Shown one piece after another: positions 18,661 through 26,732 of a stretch of 33,206 nt of DNA. This stretch comes from an uncultured Pelagibacteraceae bacterium (GTDB lineage Bacteria > Pseudomonadota > Alphaproteobacteria > Pelagibacterales > Pelagibacteraceae). The notes beneath the pieces were generated by a model. The model worked only from the letters and a program-made list of their open reading frames with translations. It was not told the DNA's origin and searched no databases. The DNA lies in assembly GCA_902552035.1 (NCBI GenBank), contig CACDFC010000012.1, forward strand, positions 1 to 33,206, given 5' to 3'. The translations under genes and the position numbers were made by a program. Positions within the stretch are counted from its first letter, which is position 1, and every line of letters starts with the position of its first letter.

Positions 18661-19946
18661 TGAAAAAAAAATACTTCTTAAATGCAAATATAGTTGATCC
18701 ACGGAACTCATTAGAAGAACTTGGTGGTTTGATAGTCGACGAGAATGGAAAAATAGAAGCAATAGGTAAAAAAGTTAATAAAAATAATATTCCATCAAGA
18801 GAGAAATTTATTGATTTAAAAGAAAAATATATATTTCCTGGAATTGTTGATATGCGTGTTTTTGTAGGTGAACCGGGGTTTGAATATAAAGAAAACTTTA
18901 GAACATTGAGTAATGCAGCACTAGCTGGTGGTGTTACTTCAGTTGTTACAATGCCAAATACATCACCTGTAATTGATAATGTATCAATAGTAGATTTTTT
19001 AAAAAGACGTGGTCGCGATAAATCAAAAATAAATATTCTTCCAACTGCAACACTTACAAAAAATCTTGAAGGTACTAATATGACTGAGTTTGGTTTACTT
19101 AAAGGAAAAGGTATAGTTGGATTTACTGATGGTATAAAAACAATACAAAATACAAGATTAATGTCTAGAATTATGAAATCAGCATACGACTTGGATTGTT
19201 TAGTAATGCAACATGCCGAAGACTTTGAATTATCAATAAATGGTTTAGTTAATGATGGAATAATTGCAACAAAATTAGGTTTAACGGGTATACCTGATTT
19301 GGCCGAAAAAATTATTATTGAAAGAGATTTATCTCTACTTGAAGATTATAATTGTAGATATCACATTTCACAAATATCATCATCAAAATCAATCGAAGTC
19401 ATTAAACAAAAAAAAGATAATGTTAATTTTACAACAGCAGTATCAATAAACAATTTATCCTTAAACGAAAACGATATTGGAGATTTCAAAACATTTTTAA
19501 AATTATCACCTCCACTAAGAACTGAAGAAGATCGTTTATCTTTGATAAATGGAATTAATAAAGATTTAATTGATGTTATAGTATCAGACCATAAACCTGA
19601 AGATGAAGAATCAAAAAGAATAACTTTTTCACAAGCGGCAACTGGTGCATCTGGAGTTGAGACTTTACTATCTTTGGCATTAGAAATGTATCACAACGAT
19701 TCAGTTAAACTTTCTAAAATTATTGAACTGGTAACAAGTAATCCAGCAAAAATATTAAAAATTAATAAAGGAAATTTATCAATTGGAAATGAAGCGGACT
19801 TTTGTATAGTAGATTTATATAAACCATGGGTAGTCAAAAAAGAAAAGATGCATTCCAAGTCAAAAAACACGTGTATAGAGGATAAAAAACTTCAAGGTCT
19901 TGTTACAAATACATTTGTTAAAGGTGAAGAGTTATTTAAAATCTAA
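18660..19946 (+). CDS. Dihydroorotase-like protein, probably non-catalytic ATCase partner (PyrC'/PyrX type)
   Basis: The 428-residue protein is a full-length type I dihydroorotase homologue by fold: PGIVDMRVFVGEPGFEYKE near residues 60-78, MPNTSPVID near 98, MQHAED near 183, and TGASGVETLLSLAL near 328. Active enzymes of this type have an HxHxRE metal and substrate motif where this protein has R66-V-F-V-G-E. The later PHH segment is replaced by SINN (262-265), and the DHAPH loop reads DHKPED (310-315). Loss of the two zinc-binding histidines and the carbamoyl-aspartate arginine argues against catalysis. Pseudomonas has a comparable inactive PyrC' that is needed for PyrB assembly. Coupling to pyrB by TAATG fits that role. 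A catalytic dihydroorotase should then lie elsewhere. Automatic tools would probably name this pyrC. Confidence 0.87.
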   Translation: MKKKYFLNANIVDPRNSLEELGGLIVDENGKIEAIGKKVNKNNIPSREKFIDLKEKYIFPGIVDMRVFVGEPGFEYKENFRTLSNAALAGGVTSVVTMPNTSPVIDNVSIVDFLKRRGRDKSKINILPTATLTKNLEGTNMTEFGLLKGKGIVGFTDGIKTIQNTRLMSRIMKSAYDLDCLVMQHAEDFELSINGLVNDGIIATKLGLTGIPDLAEKIIIERDLSLLEDYNCRYHISQISSSKSIEVIKQKKDNVNFTTAVSINNLSLNENDIGDFKTFLKLSPPLRTEEDRLSLINGINKDLIDVIVSDHKPEDEESKRITFSQAATGASGVETLLSLALEMYHNDSVKLSKIIELVTSNPAKILKINKGNLSIGNEADFCIVDLYKPWVVKKEKMHSKSKNTCIEDKKLQGLVTNTFVKGEELFKI

Positions 19947-19948
19947 TT

Positions 19949-20527
19949 ATGATTTTGATATTGATTATTTTTATTTCTTATTTACTAGGATCTATACCTT
20001 TTGGATATATATTGACTAAATTTTTTGTTAAGAAAGACATCAGAGAGATTGGTTCAGGAAATATTGGAGCAACAAATGCTTTAAGAACGGGAAATAAATC
20101 TATTGGATATGCAACATTATTTTTTGACATTTTTAAAGCTGTAATACCAACCATTTTTGTAAAAATTTATTATCATGAATATCTGTATATATCATCATTA
20201 TGTGTATTCTTAGGACATGTATTTCCTATTTGGTTGAAATTCAAAGGCGGCAAAGGTGTAGCAACATATATTGGAATATTATTTAGTATTAATATTTATT
20301 TAGGTGTTTGTTTTGGATTATTTTGGTTTGTAATTTTTTATATTTTTAAATATTCATCTCTATCCTCTTTAATTTCAAGTTTATTTATACCAATAATAAA
20401 TTTTGTAATTTTTAAAGATGAGGTAAATTTTTTCTTTATAATAATGTTTGTTTTAATTTTCTATACTCATAGAGAAAACATAAAAAGACTGTTAAATCGC
20501 ACTGAATCTAAAACAAAAATTTATTAG
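19949..20527 (+). CDS. plsY: Acyl-phosphate glycerol-3-phosphate acyltransferase
   Basis: PlsY is the inner-membrane enzyme that transfers an acyl group from acyl phosphate to glycerol-3-phosphate, starting phospholipid synthesis. The 192-residue protein is strongly hydrophobic with about five membrane segments. It carries the three family motifs: SIPFGY followed by IGSGNIGATNALRTG (about 35-49), GHVFPIWLKFKGGKGVAT (about 90-107), and a final R-H/E-N segment (YTHRENIKRLLNRTE). The family usually relies on PlsX, which is not in this window. It starts 3 bases after the pyrC-like stop, so it probably shares that transcript. Confidence 0.96.
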   Translation: MILILIIFISYLLGSIPFGYILTKFFVKKDIREIGSGNIGATNALRTGNKSIGYATLFFDIFKAVIPTIFVKIYYHEYLYISSLCVFLGHVFPIWLKFKGGKGVATYIGILFSINIYLGVCFGLFWFVIFYIFKYSSLSSLISSLFIPIINFVIFKDEVNFFFIIMFVLIFYTHRENIKRLLNRTESKTKIY

Positions 20528-20528
20528 T

Positions 20529-20556
20529 TTGACTATACATATGTATTTTGTGTAAT
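20529..20556 (+). promoter_or_regulatory. Candidate topA promoter with a palindromic spacer
   Basis: TTGACT (20529-20534) and TGTAAT (20551-20556) are 16 bases apart and precede the topA ATG at 20566. The spacer begins with ATACATATGTAT (20535-20546), a perfect 12-base palindrome that could be a protein-binding site or a supercoiling-sensitive element. The placement directly after the plsY stop suggests topA has its own promoter. Confidence 0.45.
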
Positions 20557-20565
20557 TTCACTACT

Positions 20566-23106
20566 ATGAATCTTGTTATCGTTGAAAGCCCAGCTAAAGC
20601 TAAAACTATAAACAAATATTTAGGAAATGATTATACAGTTTTAGCAAGCTATGGCCATATTAGAGATTTGCCTTCAAAAAATGGTTCAGTAGATCCAAAA
20701 GATAGATTTAAAATGATTTGGGAAATAGATAGTTTTTCAAAAAAATATTTAAAAGAAATCACTGATGTAGCAAAAAAATCAAAAAAAATTATTCTTGCTA
20801 CAGACCCAGATCGTGAAGGTGAAGCTATAGCGTGGCATGTAAAAGAATATTTAGATGAAAAAAAACTTTTAAAAGATAAAAAAGTTGAAAGAGTTGTATT
20901 CAACGAAATTACTAAAAAAGCTGTAACAAATGGAATTGATAATCCAAGGAATATAGAGTCTAATTTAGTGGATGCTTATATGGCAAGAAGAGCTCTGGAT
21001 TATCTTGTAGGATTTAATATTTCTCCAATACTTTGGACCAAGCTGCCAGGTTCAAAGTCTGCTGGAAGAGTTCAATCTGTAGCTCTAAGATTATTTACAG
21101 AAAGAGAACATGAAATAGAACAATTTAATCCAGAAGAATACTGGTCATTAAATGTAAACTTTAAGACCTTAAAAGGAGATATATTAAACTCTAACCTTGC
21201 AATACTTAAAGAAAATAAAATTGATAAATTTTTTTTTAAAACCAAAGATGATATAAATAACGCTGTAGAACAGATTAAAAAATCAAAATATAAAATTTCA
21301 GATATCAGCTCCAAAATTTATACAAGAAATCCAAATGGTCCATTTACTACTTCAACAATGCAACAGACAGCTTCAAGTAAAATGGGATTTGGTGCATCAA
21401 GAACCATGCAAATTGCTCAAAGACTTTATCAAGGAATTGATATGGAAGGAGATACAGTAGGCTTAATTACCTATATGAGAACAGATGGTACAAATATATC
21501 AAAAGATGCAGTGTCTGACTTTAGATCATTTATAAAAAGTTCTTATGGTGATAATTATCTCCCCACCGAACCTAATAATTATTCTGGAAAAAAAGCAAAA
21601 AATGCACAAGAAGCTCATGAAGCTATAAGACCAACTGATATTTCAAGAACACCCGAGAACATGAGAAGATTCTTAAGCACTGATCAAAATAAATTATATG
21701 AACTAATATGGACCAGAGCTCTTTCATCACAAATGATGGCAGCGAAATTTGATAGAAAAACTATTACAATTGTATCTGATGATAATTTGAACCAATTTAA
21801 GTGTTCTGGTTCAACTATTAAATTTGATGGATTTTTAAAATTATCAAAATTGGATGATGAGGATGAAAAAATTTTACCAGATGTAGATAAAGAAGAAGTA
21901 ATAATAAATGAGTTTGTCGATGAACAACATTTTACCCAACCGCCTCCAAGATACTCAGAGGCAAGTTTAGTAAAAAAACTAGAGGAATTAGGAATTGGAC
22001 GACCATCGACGTATGCAAGTATTATTTCAGTTATATCAAATAGAGGTTATGCTGAGGTTTTAAATAAACGTTTTTTTCCTACAGATCGAGGAAAATTGTT
22101 GTCAGCATTTTTAGAAAAGTTATTTTCAAAGTACGTAGACTACGGTTTTACTGCTGGATTAGAGGAACAACTTGATGATATCACATCTGGTAAAGAACAG
22201 TGGATAAAAGTCCTTGATGATTTTTGGAATGACTTCAATATTAATGTTTCAAATGTTAAAGAAAAAAGAACTAGAGAAGTCCTTGATCTTTTAAACGAAA
22301 GTCTTGGTGAATTAATATTTGAGGCTGACGAAAATGGTAAAATAGATAGAAAATGTAAACTTTGCAGTAGCGGTGAGCTTAGCTTAAAAAATAGTTTTAG
22401 AGGTGGAGCTTTTATTGGATGCTCTAATTATCCTGAGTGTAAATTTACTCGACCCCTTTCTAAAGCTAAAGCTAATGATCAAATTGCATTGGCTGAACCT
22501 AAATTAATCGGTCAAAATGATTATGGCAAAGAAATCTATTTAAAAAATGGTAGGTTTGGCCCATATCTCCAGTATGAAATTAATGAAGAAGAAATTAAAA
22601 CAAAAAAAAAGAGGAAGAAAGAAAATGAAAACTTGAAAAATGTATCAATTCCTAAAGGCATAGAAATTGATCAAATAGATTTAGAAAAAGCCAAATACTT
22701 GTGTTCACTTCCAAAAATTATTGGTCAACATCCAGAAAATGGTAAAGATATAACTGTAAATTCAGGAAGATTTGGTCCTTATTTAAAGTGTGAAAACAAA
22801 TCAGCTAGATTAGAAAATGTTGATGAACTCTTTACCATAGGTTTAAATAGAGCAATAACTTTAATTGCAGAAGCTAAGCCAGGAAGAATCTCTTCATCAT
22901 TGATAAAAGACTTGGGTGAGCACCCTGAAGACAAAAAACCTGTTCGAGTAATGAAAGGGCAGTATGGGCCTTATATTAAATATAAGTCATTAAACGCAAC
23001 TATACCTGAAGAAAAAGATCCAACAGAGCTTACAATGGAAGAAGCATTAATACTTATTGAGAAAAGAAAAGAATACGATAAAAGTAAGAAAAAAAGAAAA
23101 AAATGA
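20566..23106 (+). CDS. topA: DNA topoisomerase I (type IA)
   Basis: TopA relaxes negative supercoils by single-strand passage. From the ATG at 20566 it has 846 residues. The N-terminal MNLVIVESPAKAKTI is the classic family start, so the in-frame TTG at 20548 can be set aside. The TOPRIM acids are in ATDPDREGEA, and the catalytic tyrosine is Y303 in GLITYMRTDG. Downstream are a four-cysteine zinc ribbon (CKLC...GCSNYPEC) and three C-terminal repeats with the pattern GRFGPYL/GQYGPYI, typical of alphaproteobacterial TopA. The end is lysine-rich. Its stop codon overlaps by 4 bases (ATGA) the start of the next, small gene. Confidence 0.97.
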   Translation: MNLVIVESPAKAKTINKYLGNDYTVLASYGHIRDLPSKNGSVDPKDRFKMIWEIDSFSKKYLKEITDVAKKSKKIILATDPDREGEAIAWHVKEYLDEKKLLKDKKVERVVFNEITKKAVTNGIDNPRNIESNLVDAYMARRALDYLVGFNISPILWTKLPGSKSAGRVQSVALRLFTEREHEIEQFNPEEYWSLNVNFKTLKGDILNSNLAILKENKIDKFFFKTKDDINNAVEQIKKSKYKISDISSKIYTRNPNGPFTTSTMQQTASSKMGFGASRTMQIAQRLYQGIDMEGDTVGLITYMRTDGTNISKDAVSDFRSFIKSSYGDNYLPTEPNNYSGKKAKNAQEAHEAIRPTDISRTPENMRRFLSTDQNKLYELIWTRALSSQMMAAKFDRKTITIVSDDNLNQFKCSGSTIKFDGFLKLSKLDDEDEKILPDVDKEEVIINEFVDEQHFTQPPPRYSEASLVKKLEELGIGRPSTYASIISVISNRGYAEVLNKRFFPTDRGKLLSAFLEKLFSKYVDYGFTAGLEEQLDDITSGKEQWIKVLDDFWNDFNINVSNVKEKRTREVLDLLNESLGELIFEADENGKIDRKCKLCSSGELSLKNSFRGGAFIGCSNYPECKFTRPLSKAKANDQIALAEPKLIGQNDYGKEIYLKNGRFGPYLQYEINEEEIKTKKKRKKENENLKNVSIPKGIEIDQIDLEKAKYLCSLPKIIGQHPENGKDITVNSGRFGPYLKCENKSARLENVDELFTIGLNRAITLIAEAKPGRISSSLIKDLGEHPEDKKPVRVMKGQYGPYIKYKSLNATIPEEKDPTELTMEEALILIEKRKEYDKSKKKRKK

Positions 23107-23315
23107 AAAAATTAGTAACTTGCATATTCGTATTTTCATTTTTTTTTGCAATTAATTCAATTGCTAAAAATAACTGTTCAGAATTGGATAAACTATCAAA
23201 AAAATATGCAAAATGTATAAAAAATAAAATTGATGATAGCTTAAAGGAAACTGGAGTAAAAAAAAAATATAAAAAATTAAAAAAAAGTAAAACATTAGTG
23301 GAATTTTTTAATTAA
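23103..23315 (+). CDS. Small exported lysine-rich protein, function unknown
   Basis: I do not recognise this 70-residue protein. It begins with a clear signal peptide (MKKLVTC, then a phenylalanine-rich hydrophobic core ending around SIA at residue 21). No lipoprotein box is evident. The mature part would be about 48 residues, highly basic, with two cysteines at 25 and 38 separated by 12 residues, which could form a disulphide in the periplasm. It overlaps the topA stop by 4 bases and the RidA-family start by 1 base (TAATG), so it is embedded in a translationally coupled chain. This conserved-looking placement argues that it is a real gene and not a chance reading frame. Confidence 0.75.
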   Translation: MKKLVTCIFVFSFFFAINSIAKNNCSELDKLSKKYAKCIKNKIDDSLKETGVKKKYKKLKKSKTLVEFFN

Positions 23316-23775
23316 TGAGCTTTGAAAAAAAATAAAAGAGCTAAAAATAAATTTACCCGAAGCAGCAGATCCAGTTGGTTCATATGTTGCATCTAAAATA
23401 TCAGGTAAACTCTTATTTATTTCCGGGCAAATATCTATGGATGAAAACGGAAATTTAATAAAAGGTAAGCTTGGTAAAGATTTAGATTTAGAATCGGGGT
23501 ACAAGGCTGCAGAAAGATGTGCATTAAGTATAGTAGCTCAAGCAAAAAAAATATGTAATGATGATTTATCAAAGATAAAATCATGCATTAAGTTAACAGG
23601 ATTTGTTAACTCAACAAATGAATTTACTGACCAGCCCAAAGTTATTAATGGAGCTTCTGATATAATTGTTAAAATTTTTGGAGATAATGGTATGCACACT
23701 AGAGCAGCAGTAAGTACAAATAGTTTACCGTTGGGTGTATCCGTTGAAATTGATGCTATATTTGAGCTTAATTAG
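23315..23775 (+). pseudogene. RidA/YjgF-family protein gene with a frameshift at an A8 tract
   Basis: RidA-family proteins hydrolyse reactive enamine or imine intermediates or act as related small trimeric enzymes. The frame with ATG at 23315 reads MSFEKK and then hits TAA at 23333. The +1-shifted frame continues without interruption as IKELKINLPEAADPVGSY, then ISGQISMDENG, and ends with THTRAAVST-like and LPLGVSVEIDAIFELN motifs of the family (actual residues MHTRAAVSTNSLPLGVS). Adding one A to the eight-A run at 23325-23332 gives a continuous protein of about 153 residues. The first ATG in the long frame (23437) would delete the first third, so it is not a credible start. The ATG forms a TAATG junction with the upstream gene. 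The cause may be real decay, an assembly error, or slippage that restores the frame. Confidence 0.82.
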
Positions 23776-23777
23776 AT

Positions 23778-25076
23778 TTATCTACCAATACCAATATATT
23801 TAAAACCTTGTTCTTTTATTTTAGATGCAGAGTATATATTTCTCATATCAAATATAATAGGTCTTTTTTTTTTTAATATTTTTTTAAAATTAATTGATTT
23901 GAAATCATTCCATTCAGTATGGATAATTATAAGATCAGAGTTTAGAATAGCTGTGTCTATACTGTTACAAAAAGAGACATTTTTATATTTTTTAAATTCG
24001 TTTTTAAAGCCTGTAGGATCGTAGTATTTTATTATAGCACCTTTATTAATTAATGCAGGTATCATAGTCAAGCTTGCAGAGTCTCTCATATCATCAGTAT
24101 TTGCTTTGAATGTTACACCTAAGAAACAAATTTTCTTTTTTTTCAAATTATTATTTAATAATTTATAAATCCGATTATGTAATAGTCCTGATCTTTTTTC
24201 ATTTGATTTAACTACACTTTTTACTACGGACAGATCGGTCCTAAACTTATTGGCTGTATTAATGATTGCTTTTGTATCTTTTGGAAAACATGAACCACCG
24301 TATGCTGGTCCTGCTCTTAGAAATCTTCCACCTATTCTTTTATCAAGACCCATTCCGATTGATATATCTTCAATATCAATATCAATTTTTTCACATAGAT
24401 TAGCCAATTCATTTATAAAAGTGATTTTAGTAGCAAGAAATGCATTTGAAGCATATTTAATTAATTCAGCCCCTCTTCTTGAGGTATTTAAATATTGAGC
24501 ACCTTTTGATATTAATGGTGAATATAGAGTTTTTAATATTTTGTTGGATTTTTTATCGTTAGAACCAACTACTATCCGATCAGGAAAAATAAAATCTCTT
24601 ACGGCCTCACCCTCTCTTAAAAATTCAGGGTTTGATACTACTGAAAATTGATTATTTTTATTTTTCTTTTTTAAAATCTTTTCAATCAAATCACCGGTTG
24701 TAACTGGAACAGTAGATTTAGTTACAATAATTTTATATTTATTAATAGAATTTCCAATTTCCTTAGCTACATTATAGATTTGAGACAAATCAGCTGCACT
24801 ACCATTTTTTTTTGTCGGTGTGCCAACACAAATAAAAATTATATCAGATTTATTCACAGACTCATTTAGTTGGGTTGAAAATTTTAGTCTTTTGTTTTTA
24901 TAGTTTTTTAAAACTAGTTCTTCTAAACCTGGTTCATATATTGGTATACTTCCTTGTTTTAAACTATTAACTTTTTTTTTGTTGTTATCAACACAAATTA
25001 CATCATTCCCTAAATCTGAAAAACAAACACCACTTACTAACCCAACATATCCGGTACCTATCATACATAATTTCAT
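23778..25076 (-). CDS. ugd: UDP-glucose 6-dehydrogenase
   Basis: Ugd oxidises UDP-glucose to UDP-glucuronate with two NAD+. From the ATG at 25076 it has 432 residues. It opens with the Rossmann motif MKLCMIGTGYVGLVSG, has the substrate-binding NPEFLREGEAV and KYASNAFLATKITFINE segments, the catalytic cysteine C263 in YGGSCFPKD, and the VLGVTFK-type NAD/UDP segment (FLGVTFKANTDDMRDS). A longer reading from 25127 adds 17 residues inside galU and is unlikely. It overlaps the galU stop by 4 bases (ATGA), so the pair makes UDP-glucose and then UDP-glucuronate. No polysaccharide cluster adjoins it. Confidence 0.96.
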   Translation of the reverse strand: MKLCMIGTGYVGLVSGVCFSDLGNDVICVDNNKKKVNSLKQGSIPIYEPGLEELVLKNYKNKRLKFSTQLNESVNKSDIIFICVGTPTKKNGSAADLSQIYNVAKEIGNSINKYKIIVTKSTVPVTTGDLIEKILKKKNKNNQFSVVSNPEFLREGEAVRDFIFPDRIVVGSNDKKSNKILKTLYSPLISKGAQYLNTSRRGAELIKYASNAFLATKITFINELANLCEKIDIDIEDISIGMGLDKRIGGRFLRAGPAYGGSCFPKDTKAIINTANKFRTDLSVVKSVVKSNEKRSGLLHNRIYKLLNNNLKKKKICFLGVTFKANTDDMRDSASLTMIPALINKGAIIKYYDPTGFKNEFKKYKNVSFCNSIDTAILNSDLIIIHTEWNDFKSINFKKILKKKRPIIFDMRNIYSASKIKEQGFKYIGIGR

Positions 25077-25888
25077 ATTTTTGAAATTTCCAAGGATGAA
25101 TTGATATAACCATTCATAGTGCCACAATCCAAATACTTTCCTTTAAAGTTATGGCCAATAAATTTTTCACCTTCCTTAATTAAAAGTCTAATTGAATCTG
25201 TAATATGTATTTCGCCGCCTTTACCTTTTTTTTGTTTTTTTAATTTATTAAATATTTTTCTTGATAAAATATACCTTCCAATTACAGCATTATTTGATGG
25301 TGCTTTTTTAATTTCTGGCTTTTCGATAACATCATTTATATAAAAATTGTACTTATCAATATTTTTTTTTCGAGAGTAAATACCCCATCGCTTGACTGTA
25401 TTTTTCTTTACTTTCATACTTGCCATTACAGAACAGTTAAATTTATTATGTATAATAATCATATCCTTTGTGCAATTTTTTTTCATAATTAAATCATCAG
25501 GTAAAAGCATTAAAAAAAATTTATCCTTAATAATATTTTTTGTTTTTAACACTGCATCTCCAGTTCCTTTGGGATAATTTTGATAAACAAATTTTATGAT
25601 TTTTTTATACTTTTTTATTTTATTATATTCTTTGATAATTCTGGGATCTTTTTTTTTACTAATAATTCTTCTATAAAATTTATCGTTATAAAAATATTTT
25701 TTAATAATTTCTTTTTTTTTAGATATTATAAAAATAATTTCTTTAATTCCAGCTTCTATACATTCATCAAGAATATATTCTAATCCAATCTTTCCATTTA
25801 TAGGCAAAAGTTCTTTTGCGTAAACACTGGTTAATGGTAAAAGTCTTGTTCCTAATCCTGCCAGTGGTATTATTGCTTGTCTAATCAT
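25073..25888 (-). CDS. galU: UTP-glucose-1-phosphate uridylyltransferase
   Basis: GalU makes UDP-glucose from UTP and glucose-1-phosphate. The 271-residue protein starts with the nucleotide-binding PLAGLGTRLLPLTSVYAKELLP, keeps KGTGDAV (near 109), LLPDDLI (near 133, metal and substrate acids), VIEKPE (near 191) and the final KYLDCGTMNGY. It is shorter than E. coli GalU (302) and unusually lysine-rich. It is first in a two-gene unit with ugd and diverges from panC across 30 bases. Confidence 0.95.
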   Translation of the reverse strand: MIRQAIIPLAGLGTRLLPLTSVYAKELLPINGKIGLEYILDECIEAGIKEIIFIISKKKEIIKKYFYNDKFYRRIISKKKDPRIIKEYNKIKKYKKIIKFVYQNYPKGTGDAVLKTKNIIKDKFFLMLLPDDLIMKKNCTKDMIIIHNKFNCSVMASMKVKKNTVKRWGIYSRKKNIDKYNFYINDVIEKPEIKKAPSNNAVIGRYILSRKIFNKLKKQKKGKGGEIHITDSIRLLIKEGEKFIGHNFKGKYLDCGTMNGYINSSLEISKI

Positions 25889-25918
25889 TAGAGTGTATTA
25901 ATTAATGAAGTACCATAA

Positions 25919-26731
25919 ATGATAATTTTTAAAAGTATAAATAAATTGAATAAAAAAGTTAATTTTAAGGCAAGCACAGGATTTGTGCCTACTATGGGAT
26001 CTCTGCATAATGGCCATATATCCCTTATAAATCGTTCAAAAAAAATGTGCAAAAAAACTCTAGTAAGCATTTTTATAAATCCTGCTCAGTTCAATAAATT
26101 AAATGATCTTAAAAATTATCCAAGAAATTTGAATAAAGATATAAAGATTCTAAAAAAACATAAAATTGACTATCTTCTAATTCCAAAGACATCTGAGATA
26201 TATAAAAAAAAAGGAGATAGAAGTATCAAACTTAATAAAAAAGATAAAATAATGTGCTCCATTAAAAGACCTGGTCATTTTGAAGGAGTTTTAGCCGTTA
26301 TTAATCAATTTTTATCAAATATAAAACCAACACATATTTTTTTAGGTGAAAAGGATTATCAACAATTATTCCTTATTAAAAAATTTGTAAAAAAAAAATT
26401 TAATATAAAAGTTCATCAATGTACAACTGTGAGATCAAAAAATAAAATCGCTTTATCTTCACGTAATATTTTATTAAACCAAAAAGACCTTAAAATATCA
26501 TCTAATATTGCTAAATTACTATTTAAATATAAAAATAGTCTTCAAAAAAATATCAAAGTAAAAAAAAAAATTGAAAATTTTTATAACAAAATTAATAATA
26601 TGAAAAATATCAAAATTGATTATTTAGAAATTAGAAACAAAGTTAACTTGTCAAAAAATTTTAATAAGAATAATTTTAAAATATTTATTGCATATTATAA
26701 TAAGAAAATTAGATTAATTGATAATTTTTAA
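25919..26731 (+). CDS. panC: Pantothenate synthetase (pantoate-beta-alanine ligase)
   Basis: PanC joins pantoate and beta-alanine using ATP to make pantothenate (vitamin B5). The 270-residue protein has the nucleotidyltransferase VPTMGSLHNGH signature (H30, H33), FINPAQFN near 52-59, FLGEKDYQQL near 141 and LSSRNILL near 180, as expected. It is alone on its strand, with panB and panD absent from the window. It ends 1 base before the convergent mgtE stop. An 11-A run (26560-26570) lies in frame within the C-terminal part. The family call is secure; whether the cell completes the pathway is not visible here. Confidence 0.94.
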   Translation: MIIFKSINKLNKKVNFKASTGFVPTMGSLHNGHISLINRSKKMCKKTLVSIFINPAQFNKLNDLKNYPRNLNKDIKILKKHKIDYLLIPKTSEIYKKKGDRSIKLNKKDKIMCSIKRPGHFEGVLAVINQFLSNIKPTHIFLGEKDYQQLFLIKKFVKKKFNIKVHQCTTVRSKNKIALSSRNILLNQKDLKISSNIAKLLFKYKNSLQKNIKVKKKIENFYNKINNMKNIKIDYLEIRNKVNLSKNFNKNNFKIFIAYYNKKIRLIDNF

Positions 26732-26732
26732 A

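Noticed and set aside
20548-20565. TTG start for topA
   Set aside because: The ATG at 20566 begins the canonical MNLVIVESPAK; the TTG lies within the proposed promoter.
23437-23775. RidA-family protein starting at ATG 23437
   Set aside because: It would lack the first strand and the ISGQ region; the natural start is at 23315 with a frameshift between.
25077-25127. N-terminal extension of ugd
   Set aside because: Adds 17 residues inside galU upstream of the canonical MKLCMIGTGYVG start; the ATGA overlap at 25073-25076 is the natural junction.
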